A DNA stretch of 64,000 nucleotides from a bacterium (GTDB lineage: Bacteria > Orphanbacterota > Orphanbacteria > Orphanbacterales > Orphanbacteraceae): the NCBI GenBank assembly GCA_025782575.1, contig JALGYY010000010.1:1-64000 (forward strand), read 5' to 3'. The notes beneath the pieces are model-generated. The model was not told where the DNA came from, made no database searches, and saw only the letters and a program-made list of their open reading frames with translations. Shown here piece after piece: positions 26,601-34,771 of this stretch; the stretch's first letter is position 1; every line of letters begins with the position of its first letter. The translations under genes and the position numbers were made by a program.

Positions 26601-26816
26601 CGGATTCGTATCGTAGCCGACATGATCGGTGATCCGACGAGCCTCACCCCCAGAAACAGAAACCACCCAGAGGTCGCCGGCATAGGAAAAGGCGATACGA
26701 TCGCCAGTGGGCGAAATCTCGGGGGTCTGCCCGAACAGGATCCCATCGGCGGCACAGGCAAAGGTAACCGCGCCGGCGAAAGCAAGGGCGGCAATAGCGG
26801 CCAGGCAGTTCTTCAT
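23652..26816 (-). CDS. Exported tricorn-like protease (beta-propeller, PDZ, S41)
   Basis: A 1054-aa homologue of tricorn protease. A signal peptide ('CLAAIAALAFAGAVTFACA') follows the ATG at 26816, which has GAGG upstream; longer frames start in a region without a site. Residues 25-650 carry TolB/WD-like repeats ('ISPTGDRIAFSYAGDLWVV', 'SPDGARLAFASDREG'). An acidic linker of about 20 residues lies near residue 575, then the tricorn core, a PDZ domain around 'VLTGSPADLDESRIDAGEY' and a C-terminal S41 domain with 'NGGGSIAV' and the probable nucleophile Ser in 'SYSNAEIF'. It probably degrades peptides in the periplasm or at the surface, upstream of the M28 and M1 aminopeptidases nearby. Confidence 0.88.
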   Translation of the reverse strand: MKNCLAAIAALAFAGAVTFACAADGILFGQTPEISPTGDRIAFSYAGDLWVVSVSGGEARRITDHVGYDTNPVWSPDGARLAFASDREGNFDVWVVPVGGGRARQLTFHSNTDMPRDWTADGMQILFESRRGGSEDLWLVPVAGGMPVQVSGFFLEREAFADLSYDGRLLLYNDNRCTTGWQRRNFHSSDASEIYIAEFTTNGLRPTRLTRNEVHDLWPHFSPAADQIYFVSGRSGAYNIFRMSSNGENVVQLTHFDEDVNWLSLSEQSEMLTFSCDFGIWTMPLVGGEPERVLINCSTESKISTVEHKTFKGDASEYRVSPDKKKVAFVVHGELFVTGAEDGGHARRVSRSPWRERDVQWLPDSRRVFYTSDRSGSLDIYVCDTRTGDEEVFIATDRNESHALPSPDGEMVAYYSGDDHIIVVDAEGKQEIVVIEADFLDFRLEGDGRHFSWSPDSRWIAYAAYAGDFHSDIRVRNIEDGTDETVSYISRYNDRPVWSPDGEYIYFTSSFHDNADTYRVLLRDRKPEFDEDGIDSLYVEDESEEDDDDGKDGKKEEITEPVVIDFDRIDRRARAFPQLASQEFSPVFSEDSEQIIFVADVLGSGKHDLWSYPADEDAEERELTQLTTSEKQKSRLQIVGDRVWYLESGSIKSVNVSGGEKESLEFEAEMTIDLAADRNQMFAEAWSLLNDQFYDPGFHGVSWESVRKKYAAILPHIRAALDYQTLMRMMIGELNASHLNYSLPGAGVGNFTGRLGVQFDGALLESEGAFLVESVLTGSPADLDESRIDAGEYLISVDGVRLGRAVNLNELLNRKVGKRVEVEVARTTAGKNSRVVRIKPVTRPEIVSLRYESWVSERRKMVDELSGGRLAYLHIRAMGRGNLEQFKRELVTMADRKEGAVLDVRYNGGGSIAVHLLGIIDREPFLLRNFRGKPMTSETKMRSYGYEKPTSLLINNHSYSNAEIFAEGFRELDIGPIIGIPTAGAVIGTSNLRLLDGSSFRKPSWGAYDVNGGNLENDGRKPDFHVENDYLDWMEGRDPQLEKAVEELMKRLPE

Positions 26817-26979
26817 ATCCAATATCCTCATTCCTTTATGGGCTTGGAGCGAATCCGGTACTCCACCATAAGAGTGGCAAACACCTCCCCAATATAGTGG
26901 AAGGGTTTCAGCCGGGCAATCGGGGATGCTCCCCGGTCCCATCTGCCTGACGCCGGAGGAGCACGCACAGACTGTGAAC

Positions 26980-27009
26980 TTGAACGATATCGTACACTTA
27001 TGCTATTAT
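26980..27009 (+). promoter_or_regulatory. Candidate promoter of the M36-like protease gene
   Basis: TTGAAC (26980-26985) and TATTAT (27004-27009) are 18 bases apart, each close to consensus (4 of 6 and 5 of 6). The start codon is 100 bases downstream. Confidence 0.45.
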
Positions 27010-27109
27010 GATCACTGTTCGAATTGTGTTTCAGCCGATTGAAGCACGATTCGAATCTAATCCTCGGTGCCGGTACTTCTCCACAATTTGAAAGGGGGCT
27101 CCCTCCACT

Positions 27110-30100
27110 ATGCGCGGAAGGCTATCTCGTTGTGTGCCGTTGGCACTGCTCCTCCCAACTCTCTTCCTTCCAGGAAACGCATTCTCTAAAACCCAACCGG
27201 CCCATCAGGCCGCCCGGCAGATGGGGAAGGCGGAAACGCCACGCATCGACATGCCCATGCGGATGGACAGCGAGTTCCGATTCCGAATGGATGAGGGTGG
27301 TACGTTCGCCCGCCGCCTCTATCGCCGAGATTTCAATCTGGTGAGCCCCACACGGGCCGGCGAGAGCCCTGAGTCCGTGGCGCGCGATTTTCTGACAACG
27401 AACGCTGCACGGCTCGGCCTCGGCGAAGGCCGGGGCAAGACACCGATCGCTCAGTTCGAAGCGATTCGCACAGTCGGAAGCGGCTACAGTCAGCACGTTA
27501 CTTTCCAGCAGATGGTAGGCGATGTCCCTGTCTTCCGCGGCGAAGTGGTTGTCAACCTGACAAACGACAACGTCGTCTACTCTGTCTACAACGAACACCA
27601 GGGTGAGATCACAATCGATGTGACCCCCTCCGTCACCACTCTTACAGCCCGTGACATCGCAATATCAGAAATCAGCCCGAGCAGAATGATGGGCGAGGTC
27701 AAAAGCAATCTCTATGTCATGGATGTCGACGGTGCATCGACCCTGGTTCATCGTGTCACCGTTCCGGCCGATCAGCCGCTCGGCGACTGGGTGGTCGTGG
27801 TCGACGCCAGGACAGGCGCGATTCTTTCAGTGCACGATCAGGCCGTCTACGACACGGGAACCGGCCAGCTCTTCGATCCGGATCCCAAAACCAAACTGAA
27901 CGACGACACGCTCACAGACCAGAACGATGCGGACATCGCGATTCCGGTTGGCGGCTACGATACTTACCCTCTACCGCTTCTCGATCCTCCGGTGGGTGGC
28001 CTCTACTCCCTCGCCGGTCCGTGGGCCATCATGATCGACAATGAGACGCCGACCATCGCTCCCCCCACCGAAGCGGACGCGAACAACTTCGTCTACACAC
28101 GAAGCCCGGACGAGTTCGAGAATGTGCTCTGCTATTGGCACATCACCAACATGCAGACTTACTTTCAGGATACGCTCGGTCTCAGCAATGTAAACCAGCG
28201 GCAGCAGGGTCTGGATGCCCACGGTCTTTCGGGCGCTGACAACTCGCACTATGTTCTCTCCACCGGCAATATCGCCTACGGCGACGGCGGCGTGGACGAT
28301 GCGGAAGACGCGGACGTGGTCATTCACGAGTACGGCCATGCGATCCAACATGATCAGGTTCCGAGCTGGGGCGGTGGCGACGCCGACAGGATGGGGGAAG
28401 GCTTCGGCGACTATCTCGCCGTCAGCTATAGCCTCTACAAGAACCCCACCTTTCAGACCGATTTCGTGTTCAACTGGGACGGCCACAACGAATTCTGGGC
28501 CGGCCGTCTTTCGATCGACTCCACTCTCCACTATCCGGAAAGTAACAGCGGCGTCCATACACCGGGCGGCACGCTCTGGTGTTCGTCCATTATTAACGGA
28601 CTGCTCGTAATCGGGCGGAACGCCATGGACGGGAATGTCCTGCAAAGTCACTTCGCTCTCGGAGCGAGCGCCACCATGCCGGATGCTGCAAACGAAGTGG
28701 TAAACGCCGACATTCTGCTGAACGGCGGAGCGAACGTGCAGGCCTTGGTTACGATATTTGATTTCTGGGGCATGCTCGATGCATCGACTTTCCTGCCGAC
28801 CATCACCCATACGCCACTCACAGACACCGAGGATGAAGTCGGGCCGTACACGATCGTGGCGACAATCACCGCGGCGCAACCGCTCGATTTTTCAGCGACT
28901 GAGGTGATCTACGGCACCACCGGCTCGTTCACCGACACGCTCGTGATGGCTGCTACGGCCAATCCGAACGAATTCTCGGCGGACATTCCGGGACCGCTCT
29001 CCGACGTGGATGTGCAGTACTATATTACTGCTACCGATTCGGGCGGGGGAACGGCCACCGATCCCGCCGGTGCACCGGGAAGTTTTCATCAGTTCCATGT
29101 AGGCGGCGACATCATTCCGCCGGTGATTGTTCACACGGCACTGAACGATCAGCCGTGGATCCGCTGGCCCTCGACGCTGACGGCTACGATCACCGACAAC
29201 CTTGGCGTGAACGATGACTCAGTCTACGTGGAATGGTCACACAACTCTGTTCCGCAGGCAGATTTCCCGCTCCTCCGGGTCGGTGTGAGCGACGTTTTCA
29301 CCGGCGACTTCCCGTCGGATACGACGATGGCGATCATCGGCGACCTGATGGAATACCGGATTCTCGCGCGGGATAATTCCACAAACGAGAATCAGACGAT
29401 CGAACCGGCTGCCGGAACGCATGCGTTCAAGCTGGTCGACGTGCTCGGCGTTCTGCTCGTATTGGACGATGACGAGGTGCCGAAAGAGAACGCCAATGTA
29501 AAGCGCATCAAGGGGGACGACGGCTACTACGAAATCATGTCGCCTGCCCGGGATCTCTCGAAGGCGGGGAAGACCGCTTCGGAGATGGCCACGATTCTTA
29601 CCGATCTCGGTTACGACGTGACCGTAGAGGGGGCCGGCGTCAGCGATCCGCTCACGTGGCCTGTCTACGACTTCATCGTGTCGTCCAGCGGTAAGAACAC
29701 CGCGCCTGTTGCCATTGCCCAGTACCGGACTGATCTGGAAAACTACGTTGCCGGCGGCGGCAAGCTCATCGTCGAGGGGGGCGAGGTCGGTTTCGATGCG
29801 ATCAGCACGCCCGGTTATCCGACGTTTGCAGCCAACGTGCTTCACGGCAATGCGTGGACCGGGGATAATGTCGGCAATCTGAACACGGTGGCCGGCCAGG
29901 TAACGCACCCGATCGTCACCACGCCGAACGCGATTCCTTCGCCCCTCACCATGAATTACGTAGGATTCGGCGATGAGGATGCCGTTTCTGTAGCCGACGC
30001 CGCCACGTATGTGGTGATGGAAACGGCCACTGATCCAGGTGACGGAGGGGTGATTGTCTTCGACGACAACCCCGCCCCCCAGAGCGCGCAGATCGTGTTC

Positions 30101-31129
30101 TATGCATTCGATTTCTCTATCGTTGCCGATTCCGCCACGCGGTCACAGCTTCTCGAGAACACGGCGACATTCCTGCTCGCCGCCGAGAGTCCGCCGACCG
30201 GATCGATTACCGGGAATGTGAACCTTACCGACTCGGGTGATAACTCGGGGGTCGTCGTAACAGCCGGCAGCGAATCGGACATGACAGACGGGGCAGGGAA
30301 CTACCTGATCAACAATCTCTACGCGGCGACATACAACGTGACTGCGACCAAGTCGAACTACAGCGTAGGATTGGTGAGCGGCGTGGTGGTTACCGATAAT
30401 ACGAACACGCCCAATATCGATTTCGCGCTCAGCCCGATCGCGATCGACACGGTATGCATCACTCCCGGCCTTGTGATCAACGACAACGATTCCCTTTGGA
30501 CTACCATCGCGCTCGGCCCTTACACGGTGAGCGAGATCGACCTTTTTGTCGATATCACTCACACTTTCATCGGCGACCTCCGTGTCCGCCTCACCTCGCC
30601 CACTGGCACTTCGGTGGTGGTACACAACAGGACGGGTAGCACTGCCGATGATATTCTGACTACATACGACGCTGTCACCGCGCCTGACGGGCCCGGAACG
30701 ATGGACGATTTCATCGGCGAGTTTGCCGTCGACAAGTGGTTTCTATCAATCACTGACAATGCAACCTTCGACACGGGGACGTTGAACGAGGCTTGTCTTT
30801 ACCTGACAAGGGCCGTGGCTCCGACCGGTGTGGATGGCGCCCTGATTCCGGGTACTTTCGCGCTCAGGCCGAACACGCCGAACCCGTTCAACCCGACTAC
30901 CAGAATCCGCTTCGATCTTCCGCGGCGGGCTCCCGTAACGCTCAACATCTATTCGTCGAGCGGCAGGCTGGTACGCCGGCTCCTGAACGAGAAGATGGAC
31001 GCGGGCGCACAGCAGGTCATCTGGGACGGGCAGAACGACGCCGGCCAGACGGTCAGTTCGGGCGTCTACTTCATTCGGATCGAGGCGGAGGAGTTCGCCA
31101 GGACACGGAAGATGACTCTTATTCGATAG
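27110..31129 (+). CDS. Secreted M36/fungalysin-like metalloprotease, multidomain
   Basis: A 1339-aa exported protein. After the signal peptide comes an FTP-type propeptide (about residues 85-240, 'FLTTNAARLGLG'). The zinc motif H406-E-Y-G-H410 and Glu430 in 'MGEGFGDY' keep the 24-residue spacing of thermolysin-type enzymes. Then follow two Ig-like beta domains (from 'THTPLTDTEDEVGPY' and 'VHTALNDQPWIRW'), a glutamine-amidotransferase-like/Rossmann region near residue 780-990, a carboxypeptidase-regulatory-like domain, a proprotein-convertase P-like domain ('IDLFVDITHTFIGDL') and a FlgD-like tail 'NPFNPTTRIRFDLP'. The tail suggests export and sorting as in FCB bacteria. It probably acts outside the cell. 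Confidence 0.85.
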   Translation: MRGRLSRCVPLALLLPTLFLPGNAFSKTQPAHQAARQMGKAETPRIDMPMRMDSEFRFRMDEGGTFARRLYRRDFNLVSPTRAGESPESVARDFLTTNAARLGLGEGRGKTPIAQFEAIRTVGSGYSQHVTFQQMVGDVPVFRGEVVVNLTNDNVVYSVYNEHQGEITIDVTPSVTTLTARDIAISEISPSRMMGEVKSNLYVMDVDGASTLVHRVTVPADQPLGDWVVVVDARTGAILSVHDQAVYDTGTGQLFDPDPKTKLNDDTLTDQNDADIAIPVGGYDTYPLPLLDPPVGGLYSLAGPWAIMIDNETPTIAPPTEADANNFVYTRSPDEFENVLCYWHITNMQTYFQDTLGLSNVNQRQQGLDAHGLSGADNSHYVLSTGNIAYGDGGVDDAEDADVVIHEYGHAIQHDQVPSWGGGDADRMGEGFGDYLAVSYSLYKNPTFQTDFVFNWDGHNEFWAGRLSIDSTLHYPESNSGVHTPGGTLWCSSIINGLLVIGRNAMDGNVLQSHFALGASATMPDAANEVVNADILLNGGANVQALVTIFDFWGMLDASTFLPTITHTPLTDTEDEVGPYTIVATITAAQPLDFSATEVIYGTTGSFTDTLVMAATANPNEFSADIPGPLSDVDVQYYITATDSGGGTATDPAGAPGSFHQFHVGGDIIPPVIVHTALNDQPWIRWPSTLTATITDNLGVNDDSVYVEWSHNSVPQADFPLLRVGVSDVFTGDFPSDTTMAIIGDLMEYRILARDNSTNENQTIEPAAGTHAFKLVDVLGVLLVLDDDEVPKENANVKRIKGDDGYYEIMSPARDLSKAGKTASEMATILTDLGYDVTVEGAGVSDPLTWPVYDFIVSSSGKNTAPVAIAQYRTDLENYVAGGGKLIVEGGEVGFDAISTPGYPTFAANVLHGNAWTGDNVGNLNTVAGQVTHPIVTTPNAIPSPLTMNYVGFGDEDAVSVADAATYVVMETATDPGDGGVIVFDDNPAPQSAQIVFYAFDFSIVADSATRSQLLENTATFLLAAESPPTGSITGNVNLTDSGDNSGVVVTAGSESDMTDGAGNYLINNLYAATYNVTATKSNYSVGLVSGVVVTDNTNTPNIDFALSPIAIDTVCITPGLVINDNDSLWTTIALGPYTVSEIDLFVDITHTFIGDLRVRLTSPTGTSVVVHNRTGSTADDILTTYDAVTAPDGPGTMDDFIGEFAVDKWFLSITDNATFDTGTLNEACLYLTRAVAPTGVDGALIPGTFALRPNTPNPFNPTTRIRFDLPRRAPVTLNIYSSSGRLVRRLLNEKMDAGAQQVIWDGQNDAGQTVSSGVYFIRIEAEEFARTRKMTLIR

Positions 31130-31213
31130 AAGGCTCATGACAGCGCGGTGGGGGTCAGGCGGCCCCCGCCGCAACTTTTCCAAACCTACCCGGCCCGAGG
31201 AGTTTCAGTACTG

Positions 31214-33718
31214 ATGAGACGGTTTCTACTTCCGACAGCAGCTCCCCTGCTAATGCTATTGCTCTTCGCTTCCCGGGGAATCGCCGCCACGCCCGCAGAG
31301 GTCTGGGTCGGCACCGCTCCGGTCGGAAGCACGATTCAGGATGCATGGGACGCAGGTGCCGAGGTTCTCGACCGGGCTCCGGGACTGTTTATCGTTCGGG
31401 ATCAGGCATCGGCGAACGCTCTCGAAACGGCCGGTTTCCCGGTAGAAGGACCGATCGGACTGGCACCTGGTCGCACCGTTTATCTCGTCAATTCGAAAGC
31501 CGATATCACGATCGACAGGATCGATCGGAACGAACTCACTGAGAGCGGAATCGACATCCTCTGGGAAGGAGCGACCGCGCTTCTACTCGAATCAGACGAC
31601 TTTCTCCCGGTACTCGGAACGCTCAATCTGTTTCCCAGAAAAGTCCTCCGCGAACGTCTCGTTCAGCGGCCGCGAGTGATCGATCGGATCGTCGCCAAGA
31701 CCCAGGCGACGACTTTTCAACCGATCATTCAGGAGATGGTGGACCAGGTCGATTCGGCGACGTTCATGCAATGGATCGGAAACCTGGCCGGTGATAACGG
31801 CCCCATCATGGTGAGCGGCAATCCCGTTCAGATCAACACACGGTACACCCCCACAGCCCAGTGCGACACATCCGAGCGCTATATTTATGAGCAGTTTCTA
31901 GCGATGGGTTTTACTGACGTGGAACTCGATCCGTTCACGTTTTCCAGCACAACGGGTCGGAATATCATCGCTACTCTGCCTGGCACGGTGACACCGGAGA
32001 AAATTATTATCGTCGGCGGCCATATGGATGCGACATCACCCCAGGCGAGCAGCAACGCCCCCGGCGCTAACGATAACGGCAGCGGCACAGCGGGCGTACT
32101 CACCGTCGCCGAAATACTGAAGGACTACACGTTCAAGTCGACGATCAAGTTTATCGCATTCAGCGGAGAAGAGCAGGGGCTTGTCGGCTCGGCGCACTAT
32201 GCTTCGCAGGCGGCTTCCGCCGGAGACCAGATCGAAGCGATGGTAAACCTCGACATGATCGCCTACTGGAATAACAACTACGAAGTAATTATCGAGGGGA
32301 CAATCGCTTTCAGCTGGCTCATGGATATCTATGATGACGCCTGCTCGGAATACACAAGCCTGCTAACCGATCCGAGCACCAGCAGTTCCGGCTCGGACCA
32401 CGTCCCCTTCCAGAACGAAGGCTTCCCCGCGTTTCTCGCAATCGAAAAGGAATGGAACTCCTACCCCTGCTATCACCAGACGTGTGACACCACCGATAAT
32501 AACGACGGCGACTTCGGCGTGGAGATTACCCGTGCGGCACTCGCGACAGTCGCCCATCTCGCAGAACCTCTGGGGCTCACCATTGCCCATACCCCCCTCA
32601 TAAGCACCACTGACCAGGTGGGGCCTTATGATGTAGTCGCCACGATAGCGTCGGTAGACCCCCTCATCACCGATTCTCTTCTGGTGCATTACTCGACAGG
32701 CGGGCCTTTTTCGACGCTCATAATGACACCCACCGCCAATCCGGACGAGTTCACCGCTCCTATTCCGGGACAGCCGGCCAACACCACGATCTCCTATTAT
32801 ATTGCGGCGGCCGACAGCGCCGCGCGGCATGCAACTCATCCGCTTGACGCCCCGGCGAGCTTGAATGAATTCCTGATCGGTTCGCTCCAGGTTATTTTCT
32901 TCGAGGATTTTGAAAGCGGGGCGCCAGGTTGGGCTCACGGCGGGACCGGTGACGAGTGGGAACTCGGATCGCCGTTGGCTCTTGCTGACGACCCATCCTC
33001 CGCCTTCTCCGGCTCCAATGTCTATGGACTCGATCTTACCGGGCTCGGTTCAGACCCCGGTAAGTACGAAAATTTTTCCGATACGTGGCTCGTCTCTCTT
33101 CCGATGGACCTCACAGATTTTTCGTCCGTTTCTCTCTCTTTCAAGCGATGGCTCGCCGTGGAACGGTCGAACGGTGGAGCCTGGGACTATGCCAGGGTTT
33201 ATGTGAACGATACCCAGCTATGGGAGAGCCCGGCAGGCGCGAACCTGGTCGATAATCAGTGGGTGAATCAGGTATTCGACATTTCGGCCGTGGCCGACGG
33301 CAATCCGTATGTCCAGATCAGCTTTACACTCAAATCGGACGTCTCATTCACGTTCGGCGGCTGGAATCTGGATGACATTACGATCATAGGCATCGGCCCC
33401 GGCGTACCCACCGATGTTTCGGACCAAGGGATCGTACCGGCCACTCTCGCACTCCACGGCAACCAACCCAACCCTTTTAACCCGACTACCAGAATTCGCT
33501 ATGAGCTTCCCTCCCGTTCGGCTGTCTCGCTCGCGGTTTTCGACATCAGCGGGCGTCTTGTACGAACACTGGTCAGCGAGGTTTTGAACGCCGGGTCGCA
33601 CGAAGTCCTCTGGGATGGCCGGAACAACACCGACCAGCCGGCATCGTCCGGTATTTACTTCTACCGGCTGGACCACGAAACTGACTCCCGTACCAGACGA
33701 ATGGTGCTGATCAGGTAG
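31214..33718 (+). CDS. Secreted M28-family aminopeptidase with FlgD-like tail
   Basis: An 834-aa exported metallopeptidase. I take the ATG at 31214 because GAGGAG precedes it and a signal peptide ('LLPTAAPLLMLLLFASRG') follows; the frame is open upstream. The two-zinc M28 core is intact: 'VGGHMDATSP', 'GANDNGSGTAGV', 'FSGEEQGLVGS', 'NLDMIAYW' and 'SGSDHVPF'. After it come an Ig-like domain homologous to one in the preceding protease ('HTPLISTTDQVGPY'), a jelly-roll-like region and the tail 'NPFNPTTRIRYELP'. It likely trims N-terminal residues from peptides outside the cell. It follows the M36-like gene on the same strand by 84 bases. Confidence 0.88.
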   Translation: MRRFLLPTAAPLLMLLLFASRGIAATPAEVWVGTAPVGSTIQDAWDAGAEVLDRAPGLFIVRDQASANALETAGFPVEGPIGLAPGRTVYLVNSKADITIDRIDRNELTESGIDILWEGATALLLESDDFLPVLGTLNLFPRKVLRERLVQRPRVIDRIVAKTQATTFQPIIQEMVDQVDSATFMQWIGNLAGDNGPIMVSGNPVQINTRYTPTAQCDTSERYIYEQFLAMGFTDVELDPFTFSSTTGRNIIATLPGTVTPEKIIIVGGHMDATSPQASSNAPGANDNGSGTAGVLTVAEILKDYTFKSTIKFIAFSGEEQGLVGSAHYASQAASAGDQIEAMVNLDMIAYWNNNYEVIIEGTIAFSWLMDIYDDACSEYTSLLTDPSTSSSGSDHVPFQNEGFPAFLAIEKEWNSYPCYHQTCDTTDNNDGDFGVEITRAALATVAHLAEPLGLTIAHTPLISTTDQVGPYDVVATIASVDPLITDSLLVHYSTGGPFSTLIMTPTANPDEFTAPIPGQPANTTISYYIAAADSAARHATHPLDAPASLNEFLIGSLQVIFFEDFESGAPGWAHGGTGDEWELGSPLALADDPSSAFSGSNVYGLDLTGLGSDPGKYENFSDTWLVSLPMDLTDFSSVSLSFKRWLAVERSNGGAWDYARVYVNDTQLWESPAGANLVDNQWVNQVFDISAVADGNPYVQISFTLKSDVSFTFGGWNLDDITIIGIGPGVPTDVSDQGIVPATLALHGNQPNPFNPTTRIRYELPSRSAVSLAVFDISGRLVRTLVSEVLNAGSHEVLWDGRNNTDQPASSGIYFYRLDHETDSRTRRMVLIR

Positions 33719-33766
33719 ATCAAGCCTCACCGTCTGCCACCAGGACGTCCGGTCCCTCTCACGGGG

Positions 33767-33943
33767 GAATTAACGAGACGAGGCCGGCGAACCCATAGAG
33801 CACTGGGATTCTGGGGACACAATACTTAATTCCGCCAGAACGGAACGATGGAATTAAGTATTGTGTCCCCAGAATCCCCAGAATCCCAGTACTCTATGGG
33901 CCGGCCGAGCGAGTGGGCGAGGGGCGCCGGCGAGGAGCCCCGG
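33767..33943. repeat. Nested palindromic repeat, copy 2
   Basis: The shell flanks match copy 1: 33767-33794 differs from 23428-23455 at one position, and 33898-33943 is close to 23524-23570. The core differs completely. Its left arm 33792-33833 pairs with 33850-33900 over a 16-base loop; the central 29 bases are perfectly complementary, and the right arm carries an extra copy of a 9-base CAGAATCCC unit. The core words GGGACACAATACTTAATTCC are ones I associate with REP-type elements in other genomes, a memory I cannot check here. No outer arm like that of copy 1 is present. It fills the 335-bp gap after the M28 gene. Confidence 0.78.
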
Positions 33944-33972
33944 TGACAGTCAGAAACGAGCTCCTCTCCCCT

Positions 33973-34000
33973 TTGGTTCGTCGCCTCTTTCTGATACAAT
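33973..34000 (+). promoter_or_regulatory. Extended -10 promoter of the PEGA-domain gene
   Basis: TTGGTT (33973-33978), 16 bases, then TACAAT (33995-34000) preceded by a correctly placed TG (33992-33993). The chosen start codon lies 54 bases downstream. Confidence 0.5.
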
Positions 34001-34053
34001 TCCGGCCGATCCTGAGCCGATTCCCCTTAGTCGAGGTGGCGATCTTCAGTCCC

Positions 34054-34770
34054 ATGCGATCCTGGTTCTCTCCGATTATTCTCATGCTGCTCGCCGGCGT
34101 TCTGCCTGCCGGCGTGTGCGCCGATTCAGAAACGATTACTGTCGATCTTCGCGGCATCGGGGGAGCCGATGTCTGGCTCGACGGGTCCTGGACAGGCCGC
34201 CTGCCCCTGGAGCCGTTCAAGCTCTCCAGGGGAGAACACGAATTCCGCGTGGAGAAGCGGGGCTACATGGGCCGGACCGACCGTGTCTGGCTTCACCCCC
34301 TCCGGGGTCAATTACTCATCTACGACCTTACTCCCAAGACCAGAAGCGGCGCCGTCTACCGGAGCTTCGTCATTCCCGGATGGGGCGCTCTCTACAGCGA
34401 CCACAAGTGGTCCGCTCTTTTCTACATCGCAGTCGAGACCGGCCTGCTGGGATACGCCTATTCACTCGACCAGGACTTTCAGGATCAGCTCGACGCCTAT
34501 CACGCCGCTGTCGATCATTACACCCGGTCAACCGGGAACGCGGAAATTGAAGCTGCGCGAACCGCAATGAACGAGGCATATGATGAGCTCAGCCCGATTG
34601 AATCGGACCGGGACGACATGCTTCTTACCGCGCTCGCCGTCTATGGCGTTTCGGTTCTCGACGCATTTCTACGCTTCCCCTACGGTGACCTCGGAGAAGG
34701 CCGTCTCGCGTCACTCACCCCTTACCATACTGCTGAATCGAGCGGCCTGGCCCTCAGGATGAGGTTTTAA
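34054..34770 (+). CDS. PEGA/DUF5683-like envelope protein
   Basis: A 238-aa exported protein: signal peptide ('IILMLLAGVLPAGVCA'), a PEGA-like domain ('VDLRGIGGADVWLDGSW' to 'LHPLRGQLLIYDL'), then a DUF5683-like membrane-associated region ('RSFVIPGWGALYSDHKW', 'ALFYIAVETGLLGYAYS'). PEGA domains are thought to bind surface glycan or anchor proteins at the envelope. The ATG at 34054 is preferred because the signal peptide follows directly, although GAGGTGG is rather far upstream. The frame is open to 33913 inside the repeat element. The next gene starts two bases after the stop. Confidence 0.65.
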   Translation: MRSWFSPIILMLLAGVLPAGVCADSETITVDLRGIGGADVWLDGSWTGRLPLEPFKLSRGEHEFRVEKRGYMGRTDRVWLHPLRGQLLIYDLTPKTRSGAVYRSFVIPGWGALYSDHKWSALFYIAVETGLLGYAYSLDQDFQDQLDAYHAAVDHYTRSTGNAEIEAARTAMNEAYDELSPIESDRDDMLLTALAVYGVSVLDAFLRFPYGDLGEGRLASLTPYHTAESSGLALRMRF

Positions 34771-34771
34771 C

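Noticed and set aside
27045-27070. tRNA-like GATTCGAATC before the M36 gene
   Set aside because: No acceptor, D or anticodon stem can be drawn around it.
27971-28879. 302-aa ORF antisense to the M36-like protease
   Set aside because: The sense strand carries the HEXXH motif with correct Glu spacing; the antisense product is a shadow.
33861-34550. Long plus-strand ORF overlapping the PEGA gene
   Set aside because: It is a frame-shifted shadow: Arg/Ser-rich protein without domain logic, starting within the repeat element.
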